This document shows positions 16,893 to 23,012 of a stretch of DNA of 23,012 nt, in pieces; the first letter of the stretch is position 1, and every line of letters begins with the position of its first letter. The notes beneath the pieces are model-generated. The model searched no databases. It was not told where the DNA came from and saw only the letters and a list, made by a program, of their open reading frames with translations. The position numbers were made by a program, and so were the translations under genes. Origin of the DNA: JAWXCM01 sp034408745 (GTDB lineage: Bacteria; Acidobacteriota; Terriglobia; Bryobacterales; Bryobacteraceae); NCBI GenBank assembly GCA_034408745.1, contig JAWXCM010000207.1:1-23012 (forward strand), in the 5' to 3' direction.

Positions 16893-18232
16893 GGCAGGAA
16901 GAGAAGCACTGTTGTTCCCTCACCTTCGCGACTTTGGATGCGCATTTCGCCGCCGTGGTCGCGAATAAATTGCCGCGATGTGAACAGGCTCCAGTTTCCT
17001 GTAGCCACGCGCCCGTCGGTTACCTGAAAGCCTGGCTGGAAAATGTGCGCCAGCCTGTCCGACGGTATGCCGCGGCCATTATCGGAAATAGAAATTCTCA
17101 CCCGGCCAGCGTCGACTCCGGTGGAAATGGAAATTCGTCCGACTCCGCCGGTTGCCTGGATGGAGTTGGTGAGTAACACGCTGAATACCGCGATCAACTG
17201 CTGTGGACGGCACTGGAATTCGGGCACGGGCTGCAGTTGCATTTCGAGCCGCAACTCGGCATGTTGCTGGATTGCTACGAGGGCGGCCGTCTCCTCGAGA
17301 AGCGAGTTTATGCTGGCCATGCGCGTTCCGGCTTCGTCGAGACACGTCAGCCGCTGGATTCTGTTCACCATCATGCGGAGCCGTTCCAGCGACCCCTTTA
17401 ATGAACGCGCCAGATCCTGTTGCAGCGAGATCAGGCGCTCCTGTTGTTGTGGCGTGGTCGCCGAGAATACGCGCGTCGACAACACCAGCAATGTGTCGAT
17501 ACCGCTGCCCACAGTGCCTACGGGCTGACTGAGCTCGTGCGCCAGCGCGGCTGAGAGTCGAACCATGGTGGTGGAGTTCTCGGCGAGCAGCAGCCTGGCC
17601 TGGAGGGATCGAAATTCCTCGGTGGCCTGGAGCACCGACAGATACGATTCGTAGTGCGTGCGGCTCTGTGCGTAGAGGGCTGCGCTGATGGCTGTGGCCG
17701 AAGCCACCAGAACGATCAGGAAAATGCGGTGATCGCACTGCCACGCTCCTGCCAGCACCGCTGTGCCAATCGCAAGGGTCTGGAGAGGGAGCAGCGGGAG
17801 CGTGGCCACGGCCGCCAGCATCAGCAGGACGGGAGCGACCAGCGCGAAGTCGGTGTCCCCCGAGATGGTCAGCCCCCATCCGGCTGCCAGCCCGGCTGCG
17901 GCGGCGCACAGCACTCCGATGGCTCGGTTATGGGCGTATAGCCGGCTCACCCGGACGCTGGTCGCCGAGCCAATTCCTGCCGCCAGGATCACCGCCGCGT
18001 GAAACGGGGGTAACAGGCCCAAAAGCCCAGCGAGTCCAATGGCGGTCTCGACGGCAGCCAGATAGCGGAGTCCACGATGAGCAGTGGTCAGGTTCTCCTG
18101 GGAGAACCCTTCGCCTTCGTCCAGAGACGGAAGCAGCCAGCGAATGAGAGGTCGGGCGGGAGATGGAATCACTGGCTCACGGATACGGTATTCCCATGGG
18201 ATAACATAATGGCGCTTCAATAACCTACGCAT
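16886..18232 (-). CDS. Membrane sensor histidine kinase, HPK4-like, with degenerate G2 box
   Basis: This protein is about 448 residues. About five or six membrane helices (residues 55-190) form an integral sensor region with no large periplasmic loop. A coiled linker follows, then the phospho-acceptor AALAHELSQPVGTVGSGI with His232. The ATPase domain shows the N box LLTNSIQAT (Asn356), the G1 box SDNGRGIP and FQPGF. The usual GxGLGL is ATGNWSL (411-417), followed by FIRDHGG. This is a weakened ATP-lid motif, so kinase activity may be low or altered. No response regulator is encoded nearby; the next gene is a phosphatase. The start is uncertain. The ATG at 18232 shares two bases with the divergent sulfatase ATG, and an in-frame GTG at about 18172 is an alternative. 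The open frame to 18391 runs back through the sulfatase gene and is rejected. Confidence 0.82.
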   Translation of the reverse strand: MRRLLKRHYVIPWEYRIREPVIPSPARPLIRWLLPSLDEGEGFSQENLTTAHRGLRYLAAVETAIGLAGLLGLLPPFHAAVILAAGIGSATSVRVSRLYAHNRAIGVLCAAAAGLAAGWGLTISGDTDFALVAPVLLMLAAVATLPLLPLQTLAIGTAVLAGAWQCDHRIFLIVLVASATAISAALYAQSRTHYESYLSVLQATEEFRSLQARLLLAENSTTMVRLSAALAHELSQPVGTVGSGIDTLLVLSTRVFSATTPQQQERLISLQQDLARSLKGSLERLRMMVNRIQRLTCLDEAGTRMASINSLLEETAALVAIQQHAELRLEMQLQPVPEFQCRPQQLIAVFSVLLTNSIQATGGVGRISISTGVDAGRVRISISDNGRGIPSDRLAHIFQPGFQVTDGRVATGNWSLFTSRQFIRDHGGEMRIQSREGEGTTVLLFLPC

Positions 18233-19586
18233 GACCAGAAGACAATTACTTTTTGCGGGCCTTTCGGCGGTGACGGCGGGTGCCGCGTCGGCTCGCCCTA
18301 ACGTCGTCATCATTCTTGCGGACGACCTTGGGTACGGGGATACCGGCATGACCGGATGCCCGGACATCCGCACACCCAACATCGATTCCATTGCACGGGC
18401 TGGTGTTCGATTTACACAATTTTATGCCAGTGCACCGGAGTGCTCGCCAACACGCACGGCGCTGCTTACGGGTCGATACCCGCATCGCGTGGGAGGGCTG
18501 GAGTGCGCCATTGGGGTCGGCAATAACGGGCGCTACGACGAGGCGATCTGGTTGCAGAAGCGTGGTGAACTCGGGCTGCCCGAAACGGAGCTCACGATTG
18601 GCAGGCTGATGCGGGGCGCGGGTTACGATACCGCGGCGGTGGGCAAGTGGCACCTTGGGTACCCGGAGAAGTTTTGGCCGAACCGCCACGGGTTCGATTA
18701 CTGGTTTAGTCTGCTGGGCGGTGGCGCGGATTACTACACCAAAGAGGAATTTAATGAGGGCGTCGGGCAGGTGCACCTGCTGGAAGATGGCCGGCCCGCG
18801 CCGTCGAAGCAGTACACCACGGACCTGTTTGCGTCGAAAGCCATCGCATGGCTCAGGACGCGGAGCAAAACGAAGCCATTTTTCCTGTATCTGCCTTTCA
18901 CCGCTCCACATGTGCCGCTGCAGAATCCCGCTGAGTTCGACGCGGCGACTGGAACCGCCCCGGTTCGCACCAAAGATCGCAAGGCCTATGCCGCGATGGT
19001 GGAGCGGATGGATCACTGCATCGGAGACGTGCTCGCGCAGCTGGATGCAATGGGCGTTGCTCAGGACACGCTGGTGATCTTTACCAGCGACAACGGTGGT
19101 GAGGCTGCTGCCCGCAACGATCCGTTTCGAGGGAAAAAGAGCTCGGTCTATGAAGGCGGGCTTCGTGTACCCGCGGCAGCCCGGTGGCCCGCGAGAATCC
19201 GTGCGGGTCAGGTCACCGACCAGGTCAGCCTGACGATGGATCTGCTGCCAACCGTTCTCGCCGCGGCCGGCATAACGCCGCCGAAGGAGCGCAAGCTGGA
19301 CGGCATAGATTTGCTTCCCGTTCTCGATGGCCGTGAGAAGTCGCGTTCACGAACCGTGTTCTTTCGCTACAAGCGCGGCGAGAACCGCAGGAAAGCGGTG
19401 CGGAAGGGCGACTGGAAATATGCAAACGATTCGGGCAAAGAGGAGCTTTTCGATCTTGCCCGCGATCCGGGTGAGAAGACCGATTTGCTGGCAATGAAGC
19501 CGGAGATTGCGAAGGACCTTCGTGCCGAACTGGATCGGTGGGAAGTCGATGTCCGAGCCCCTCGGCTACGCGATTTCCGTCCCTGA
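18231..19586 (+). CDS. Tat-exported sulfatase (arylsulfatase type I)
   Basis: This 451-residue protein has a twin-arginine-like signal (MTRRQLLFAGLSAVTAGAAS, mature from ARPNVV) and the alkaline-phosphatase-like sulfatase fold. Metal ligands are Asp31/Asp32 (LADDLGYGD) and Asp287/Asn288 (FTSDNGG). The formylglycine site is CSPTRTALLTG, with Cys71 as the residue to be oxidised. VGKWHLG (Lys139, His141) and APHVPL (His227) complete the active site. It should hydrolyse sulfate esters, probably of polysaccharides, in the periplasm or outside the cell. No anaerobic maturase or formylglycine-generating enzyme is in the window. Its ATG is embedded in a CATG shared with the divergent histidine kinase start. 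Confidence 0.94.
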   Translation: MTRRQLLFAGLSAVTAGAASARPNVVIILADDLGYGDTGMTGCPDIRTPNIDSIARAGVRFTQFYASAPECSPTRTALLTGRYPHRVGGLECAIGVGNNGRYDEAIWLQKRGELGLPETELTIGRLMRGAGYDTAAVGKWHLGYPEKFWPNRHGFDYWFSLLGGGADYYTKEEFNEGVGQVHLLEDGRPAPSKQYTTDLFASKAIAWLRTRSKTKPFFLYLPFTAPHVPLQNPAEFDAATGTAPVRTKDRKAYAAMVERMDHCIGDVLAQLDAMGVAQDTLVIFTSDNGGEAAARNDPFRGKKSSVYEGGLRVPAAARWPARIRAGQVTDQVSLTMDLLPTVLAAAGITPPKERKLDGIDLLPVLDGREKSRSRTVFFRYKRGENRRKAVRKGDWKYANDSGKEELFDLARDPGEKTDLLAMKPEIAKDLRAELDRWEVDVRAPRLRDFRP

Positions 19587-19601
19587 GCCGCCGCCGAGCT
19601 G

Positions 19602-20483
19602 TCAGCCCTGTTCGCAGGCGACGCGGGTCTGACGCAGAATTCTGGTAATCAGCCGCTGCGGCCGCTCCGTCATGGCGGTGATGGCTTTGTGTCTAATGCC
19701 GGGAAGCCGGAGAATCGCGCACGGGCTGTACATGGCAATCGCGTCGACCGAGCGCGCCAGTGTCACCGATTCATACTCGGCGTACACGGAGTCGCCGGAC
19801 TTGATCGCCCTCCACTGGCTGTCCGAGCGCCAGAGAACCCCGTGCCCATGGTCGGGAGCCATGAGATCGTTCTTCGAATTGCGGCTGTCGGCGCGCTCCG
19901 GATGGCCGCCGTCCGATTCGCGGATTTTGGTGGCATTGTTGGTGACCAGCAGCGTGGGACTCGCGCTGGGGCCTGTCCATCGGAACGCAGATGCCGATTC
20001 CACCTCGAATGTGAAATGCATGTCGGGCAGAAAGGGCGCTGGTTTCTCGAGAATGTCGTGGAGCAGCGTTACGACTCGAAGCTGCTTGCCATTGGATGAG
20101 ACCGGGGTGGCCCGGCATTGGGCGATGTAGGGCGAGTACCAGCGAGTGTACATGTCGTAGCGGAGCAGCGTCCGCTCCAGTGCCTCTGTGGCGGGTACCT
20201 TGATCCGGATCGCACCACCCCAGTGGATGATGACGCCTTTTCCCAGCTCCAGTACGCCGTTTGGGCCAGAGGCGTTGACGTTCCAGACGCGCGGCTCGGC
20301 GCCAGTCGGCTTAAGCGCGGCCGGTTCGAGCGGCTTCTCCATCTGGGGACGCAGACGGTCGAGGTAAGACTTGTAGTGCGCCGCCGTTTCGGCGTCGAGG
20401 GTGGAGGTGCAGGTGGCTGCGGGAATCAAAGTGGCGCCGGCGAGGGCGGAGGCGGAACAGCGAAGCAGAGTACGGCGTGTCAA
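19602..20483 (-). CDS. Tat-exported protein of unknown function, acidobacterial SRPBCC-like family
   Basis: This 293-residue protein begins MTRRTLLRCSASALAGATLI, a twin-arginine signal with likely cleavage near AATC. The mature part has GVIIHWGGAIRIKVPATEAL, TRWYSPYIAQCRATPV, KQLRVVTLLHDILEKPAP, LMAPDHGHGVLWRSDSQWRA and VYAEYESVTLARSVDAI. The order of a short helix, curved strands and a closing AITAMTERPQRLITRI helix resembles START/SRPBCC lipid-binding proteins common in Acidobacteria. That is an inference from pattern alone; the ligand is unknown. The gene is convergent with the sulfatase (15-nt gap). A TATCCT box sits 9 nt before its ATG. Confidence 0.75.
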   Translation of the reverse strand: MTRRTLLRCSASALAGATLIPAATCTSTLDAETAAHYKSYLDRLRPQMEKPLEPAALKPTGAEPRVWNVNASGPNGVLELGKGVIIHWGGAIRIKVPATEALERTLLRYDMYTRWYSPYIAQCRATPVSSNGKQLRVVTLLHDILEKPAPFLPDMHFTFEVESASAFRWTGPSASPTLLVTNNATKIRESDGGHPERADSRNSKNDLMAPDHGHGVLWRSDSQWRAIKSGDSVYAEYESVTLARSVDAIAMYSPCAILRLPGIRHKAITAMTERPQRLITRILRQTRVACEQG

Positions 20484-20492
20484 ACCGCTCGC

Positions 20493-20543
20493 AGGATAGC
20501 ACGCGTTTTTTCGGTCCTGTGGGTGCAGGGCGGATGCTATCCT
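20493..20543. promoter_or_regulatory. Divergent -10 boxes (TGCTATCCT pair) for the exported protein and tRNA-Pro
   Basis: AGGATAGCA (20493-20501) and TGCTATCCT (20535-20543) are perfect 9-bp inverted repeats. On the minus strand TATCCT lies 9 nt before the ATG at 20483. On the plus strand TATCCT ends 10 nt before the tRNA. The pair could be two back-to-back -10 elements or one operator. No good -35 hexamers are visible. Confidence 0.4.
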
Positions 20544-20553
20544 GAAAGGAAGT

Positions 20554-20630
20554 CGGGGCGTAGCGCAGCCTGGTAGCGCACCTGCCTTGGGCGCAGGGGG
20601 TCGGGCGTTCGAATCGCCCCGCCCCGACCA
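20554..20630 (+). tRNA. tRNA-Pro (anticodon UGG), CCA encoded
   Basis: The 77-nt cloverleaf has acceptor CGGGGCG paired with CGCCCCG, discriminator A and encoded CCA (20628-20630). The D arm is GCGCAGCCTGGTAGCGC. The anticodon stem CCTGC/GCAGG encloses the loop CTTGGGC, giving anticodon TGG that reads CCA. The T arm is CGGGCGTTCGAATCGCCCC-like, with GTTCGAATC. The C1-G72 pair is typical of bacterial tRNA-Pro. The sequence becomes more AT-rich immediately downstream, so this may be an island attachment site. Confidence 0.96.
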
Positions 20631-20975
20631 AATCTACTCAATGCTTTAGGGCTTGAGCATATCAATCGTAGTCGGGCATCTATCGGGTACATTTGCTCGA
20701 ACAATAGGCGCAATAACCCAGCCAGTCACCTGCATGCATCCAAAATCGCTTGTTTCGCGACATCCGCTATTCTGAGGCTTTGCGGGTAGTCGCTGCATCA
20801 AATCGCAGTTCTCCTGCGGGCCGACTTCAGAGGCTAGCGCGAACGAGCAAACGTGTGAGCATATACTGTTACCTTTGGTATTGCATTGCAACTGTGCGAG
20901 AGCATTAGGATAGGGAACTACAATTGCTCACAGAAGATCCTTTGGAACTGGATAGGGCAACTCTTTTGAAGGTGA
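20631..20975. other. 345-nt AT-richer non-coding stretch between tRNA-Pro and the island cassette
   Basis: No gene is supported here. An 81-codon minus-strand frame (20646-20891) has no recognisable features. There is no T-rich terminator after the tRNA and no integrase. The stretch probably holds the promoter of the following cassette, but I could not place a convincing -35/-10 pair. If an island was integrated at the tRNA, its left junction would be at 20630/20631. Confidence 0.5.
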
Positions 20976-21644
20976 ATGGTGGCGCTCAACATCCCAGAAC
21001 GCTTTAAGCCAGCGTTGAAGAAAGTGGCATCGCTCTCCGACAACGATGCTGCGGTTCTTCAAGCGGCGTTGGAGCGCTTGCCCGTTGTTCGGAATCCGGA
21101 GAAAGCCGCCTCCAGGCTTGCAAGTCATCCGGGAGACCTGACGACCCAAGACGTCGAAAGCATCATAGCGGTTCTTGGCGCGCTAGCCAGCTTGCGTGCC
21201 AACTTACCGGTGAGCCCGTCCAAATTTGTAGACGAGCTTTGTGAAGGGCTGCTTGGCTCAAACGTTGTCGAAGAGGATAAAGGAGGCAGCCTGAAACGGC
21301 GACTCCTATCTCTTCTTGATACTGAAAGCGTTGTGATAGGAGCTAAGGCGCGGGAGATTCAGCGGGAGCATCAAAACGTTTTCATGGGGGCGCGAGTATA
21401 CTCGGATCTGCGTCCAGTTTTCTCTGGAGCGGCTCAGTCTATTGCAGGTGCCGTCGTCGTACACAATTTCCGTCTGGCCTATATGTACCAAAATGAGCCG
21501 TGCGAGTTGTATGTGGCGATGGACGACGAAGACCTGGACACGTTGCAGAAGGTCATTGCGCGGGCTCAGGCGAAGAGCAAGACAATGACCGATCTAATGA
21601 GGCGTGCAGAAATCATCGATTTAGGTCGAGACGACGAGAATTAA
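20976..21644 (+). CDS. Island protein A, conserved hypothetical, helical N-terminus plus small sheet domain
   Basis: This 222-residue soluble protein begins MVALNIPERFKPALKKVASL with a mostly helical first 120 residues. The distinctive second part contains EHQNVFMGARVYSDLRPVFS, VVVHNFRLAYMYQNEPCELY and AMDDEDLDTLQKVIARAQAK. I recall homologous hypothetical proteins with a VFxDARILTDLRPVF core from many bacteria, without known function. The final strand-strand-helix layout is loosely like a COMM domain, but I give that little weight. There is no signal peptide or membrane helix. GAAGGTG immediately before the ATG acts as a Shine-Dalgarno-like site, unlike the leaderless chromosomal genes. It is the first gene of a three-gene cassette; gene B starts 4 nt after its stop. 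Confidence 0.75.
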   Translation: MVALNIPERFKPALKKVASLSDNDAAVLQAALERLPVVRNPEKAASRLASHPGDLTTQDVESIIAVLGALASLRANLPVSPSKFVDELCEGLLGSNVVEEDKGGSLKRRLLSLLDTESVVIGAKAREIQREHQNVFMGARVYSDLRPVFSGAAQSIAGAVVVHNFRLAYMYQNEPCELYVAMDDEDLDTLQKVIARAQAKSKTMTDLMRRAEIIDLGRDDEN

Positions 21645-21648
21645 GGTA

Positions 21649-22380
21649 GTGTCTACGAAATATCTGAACTCTGATGCCGATCACGAGAAGCTAAACTCGT
21701 GCGTGGATTGGATTCGGGCGTATCCGAAGGACACAGAGCCTGCTTGGGAAGATCCCGCCAACGAGTGGATGCCACACACTAACGCTCCGTATAGCAACGT
21801 CCAAGTGCCATTGATACCAGTGTTAGAGGGCGGGATGCCTTGTATCTTGCGGGTTGACCCAGATCAGGCCCACTGGAGTTTCATTAAGCCTCGCGTCGAG
21901 AAGGCATCGCCAGAGCGCTTGGCGCTGCGCTTCTTTGGGGGCCTCTTCACTCAGAAGCTTGAGCGCTTTCACGCCACTCAGCCGTCAGCAGAATCTGAAG
22001 AAGACCTGTTGGTCGCGGGCCAGAATCTTATTGATCTTCTCGATGAACTTAATGACCTTGCTTACGATGCGGTTGAGGACGACCATGGGCTGATTCGGCC
22101 CAGCTACTACAGCATCAAGCACGCGATGCGTTTTTTGCTTCGCCTAGCCCGTAAGTCAGCTCTGTTACGGCCAAACAACATAACTACTGACAACAATGGT
22201 GACATTCATATCTCTTGGGGTAAAGGCGATCGAGAGCTTGATTTGATTTGTCCCTACGAAGAGTCTGAACAGCCGTACCTGTACTATTCGAGCGGAGGCC
22301 CGAAAGAGTTTGGAGTCGACGCAAACACTGATATAGCCCATATGGCACGTCGCATCCGCTGGGCCGTTCTAGGCGCGTAA
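21649..22380 (+). CDS. Island protein B, conserved hypothetical
   Basis: This 243-residue soluble protein starts at GTG 21649, 4 nt after gene A. AAGG at the A stop codon (21643-21646) serves as a close ribosome binding site, so the two are translationally coupled. An N-terminal segment (residues 1-80) is rich in Pro and Trp. A middle helical part (LLVAGQNLIDLLDELNDLAY) leads to a C-terminal domain: YYSIKHAMRFLLRLARKSAL, ITTDNNGDIHISWGKGDREL, LYYSSGGPKEFG. The latter resembles an uncharacterised bacterial domain of strands that measure out polar and glycine turns. I cannot name a function. Gene C starts 7 nt after its stop, giving a compact operon. Confidence 0.75.
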   Translation: MSTKYLNSDADHEKLNSCVDWIRAYPKDTEPAWEDPANEWMPHTNAPYSNVQVPLIPVLEGGMPCILRVDPDQAHWSFIKPRVEKASPERLALRFFGGLFTQKLERFHATQPSAESEEDLLVAGQNLIDLLDELNDLAYDAVEDDHGLIRPSYYSIKHAMRFLLRLARKSALLRPNNITTDNNGDIHISWGKGDRELDLICPYEESEQPYLYYSSGGPKEFGVDANTDIAHMARRIRWAVLGA

Positions 22381-22387
22381 CGATCAG

Positions 22388-22824
22388 ATGTCGGACAGTC
22401 TCGATAGGGAAGGGCCTATTCCTGAAAGTACACGCATTGTTCGAGGTATAAGAGCGAAGTACGCCAAAAACGGGAAGATTGACAAGGCTGCCTTCCTGCC
22501 GCGTACGAATGGCAAAGACGACAACGGATTGTCGCTGTCTGAGCCGAAAAATGATAATGCCGAGCAGCTCAGAGTTCGGATGCGGCGCGAACCCGACGAC
22601 CGCTTCTGCATTCTTACAGCCGCGGAGGTAAGCAGTGTTGCAAGGCTGTAGCGGAACTCGAAATTTTCGCTGCGCCTCGCCCGTGGGACCCCTTTCATGC
22701 CCTGATGGTCGGTCTTCCGACCGGCAAAGACCCAGAGTCTAAGGCACTGGCGAACAGACTTGCTGAGCTTTTGGCGGCCAATTCGAGCGAATATCCTCCG
22801 CCAGAAGATGATCGCAGTGAATGA
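22388..22824 (+). pseudogene. Island gene C, conserved hypothetical, frameshifted
   Basis: The first frame, from the ATG at 22388, encodes PIPESTRIVRGIRAKYAKNG, KIDKAAFLPRTNGKDDNGLS and CILTAAEVSSVA, and stops at TAG 22649-22651 (87 codons). From about 22635 another frame continues with the expected family ending: ELEIFAAPRPWDPFHALMVG, LPTGKDPESKALANRLAELL and TGA at 22822-22824. The two halves together match a conserved unknown protein of about 140 residues that I recall beginning with a (V/L)RG(I/V) motif and ending with a HAxIxGLP motif. A net shift of -1 or +2 within 22630-22655, for example an 11-nt insertion, would explain the break. No slippery run for programmed frameshifting is visible. 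It may be decay, or an assembly error. Confidence 0.55.
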
Positions 22825-22833
22825 GTTTTATAG

Positions 22834-23012
22834 TGGACCCAGGAATTCAGACCAGACAATAAGCTAAGATTCGGACGGAGTCATTGACAAGGAGCGGTTG
22901 ATGGCAACGACAAGAAAGACCTATAGTCCAAAGTTCAAAGCGCGGGTTGCCCTGGATGCCCTGCGAGGTGAGAAAACACTGAGCCAGTTGGGCTCTCAGT
23001 TCAAAGTACATC
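22834..23012 (+). mobile_element. Left end of an IS3-family insertion sequence, runs off the window
   Basis: The IS3-type OrfA at 22901 marks an insertion sequence. Its left end is probably just after gene C, with TGGACCC at 22834 a possible start of the terminal repeat. The other end lies outside the window, so the repeat cannot be confirmed. Confidence 0.5.
22901..23012 (+). CDS. IS3-family transposase OrfA, 3' partial
   Basis: Thirty-seven codons are visible. They encode MATTRKTYSPKFKARVALDA followed by LRGEKTLSQLGSQFKVH, the helix-turn-helix N-terminus of the small DNA-binding protein OrfA of IS3 elements. In this family OrfA and OrfB are joined by programmed frameshifting to make the transposase. 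AAGGAG (22889-22894) is a strong Shine-Dalgarno site 6 nt before the ATG. Whether the element is intact cannot be seen. Confidence 0.88.
   Translation, partial: MATTRKTYSPKFKARVALDALRGEKTLSQLGSQFKVH

Noticed and set aside
20311..20631. Minus-strand frame starting VGAGRFERPTPCAQGRC
   Set aside because: It is the antisense reading of the tRNA-Pro gene, a well-known false protein in databases; the rest lies over the exported protein gene in another frame.
20646..20891. 81-codon minus-strand frame after tRNA-Pro
   Set aside because: There is no domain, no ribosome binding site and an unusual Cys-rich composition; the evidence is too weak to call a gene.

Overview
The window looks like chromosome from a GC-rich acidobacterium, probably of the Bryobacterales/Solibacter type. 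The clues are a 1025-residue Oar-like TonB-dependent receptor with an N-terminal carboxypeptidase-like domain, a Tat-exported DUF3500 protein, a Tat-exported sulfatase, Uma2-family nucleases and several lineage-type hypothetical proteins. This assignment rests on recognising families by eye; no search was run.

Layout. (1) 1-1836: the end of an MDR oxidoreductase, a wrecked ECF41-type sigma factor gene with a relic promoter in front of it, and a shortened carboxymuconolactone-decarboxylase-like gene. This is the remains of an ECF41/COE stress locus. (2) 1857-5900: a DUF3500 protein, then on the minus strand an MFS transporter followed by three tandem Uma2 copies, the middle one collapsed by an internal deletion. 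(3) 5958-10885: the receptor and the translational GTPase TypA/BipA. (4) 14853 down to 10866, minus strand: a tightly overlapping four-gene operon of GntR/FCD regulator, mandelate-racemase-type enolase-superfamily enzyme, APH-fold small-molecule kinase and a divergent enolase. I read this as a carboxylic-acid or sugar-acid catabolic module that uses dehydration, phosphorylation and an enolase-type step. It is the best candidate here for an undescribed system. (5) 15095-18232: a secreted atypical kinase-fold protein convergent with a secreted PPP-type phosphatase, which is cotranscribed with a membrane histidine kinase. (6) 18231-20483: a Tat-exported sulfatase and a Tat-exported hypothetical protein. 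(7) 20554-20630: tRNA-Pro(UGG). (8) 20631-23012: a visibly more AT-rich tract that begins exactly at the tRNA 3' end. It carries a cassette of three unknown genes, the third frameshifted, and the start of an IS3-type element. It looks like a tRNA-associated island.

A feature that crosses these regions: several first-of-transcript chromosomal genes have a TAnnnT hexamer 6-9 nt before the start codon and no ribosome binding site, which suggests leaderless transcripts. The first island gene and the IS gene have Shine-Dalgarno-like sequences instead.
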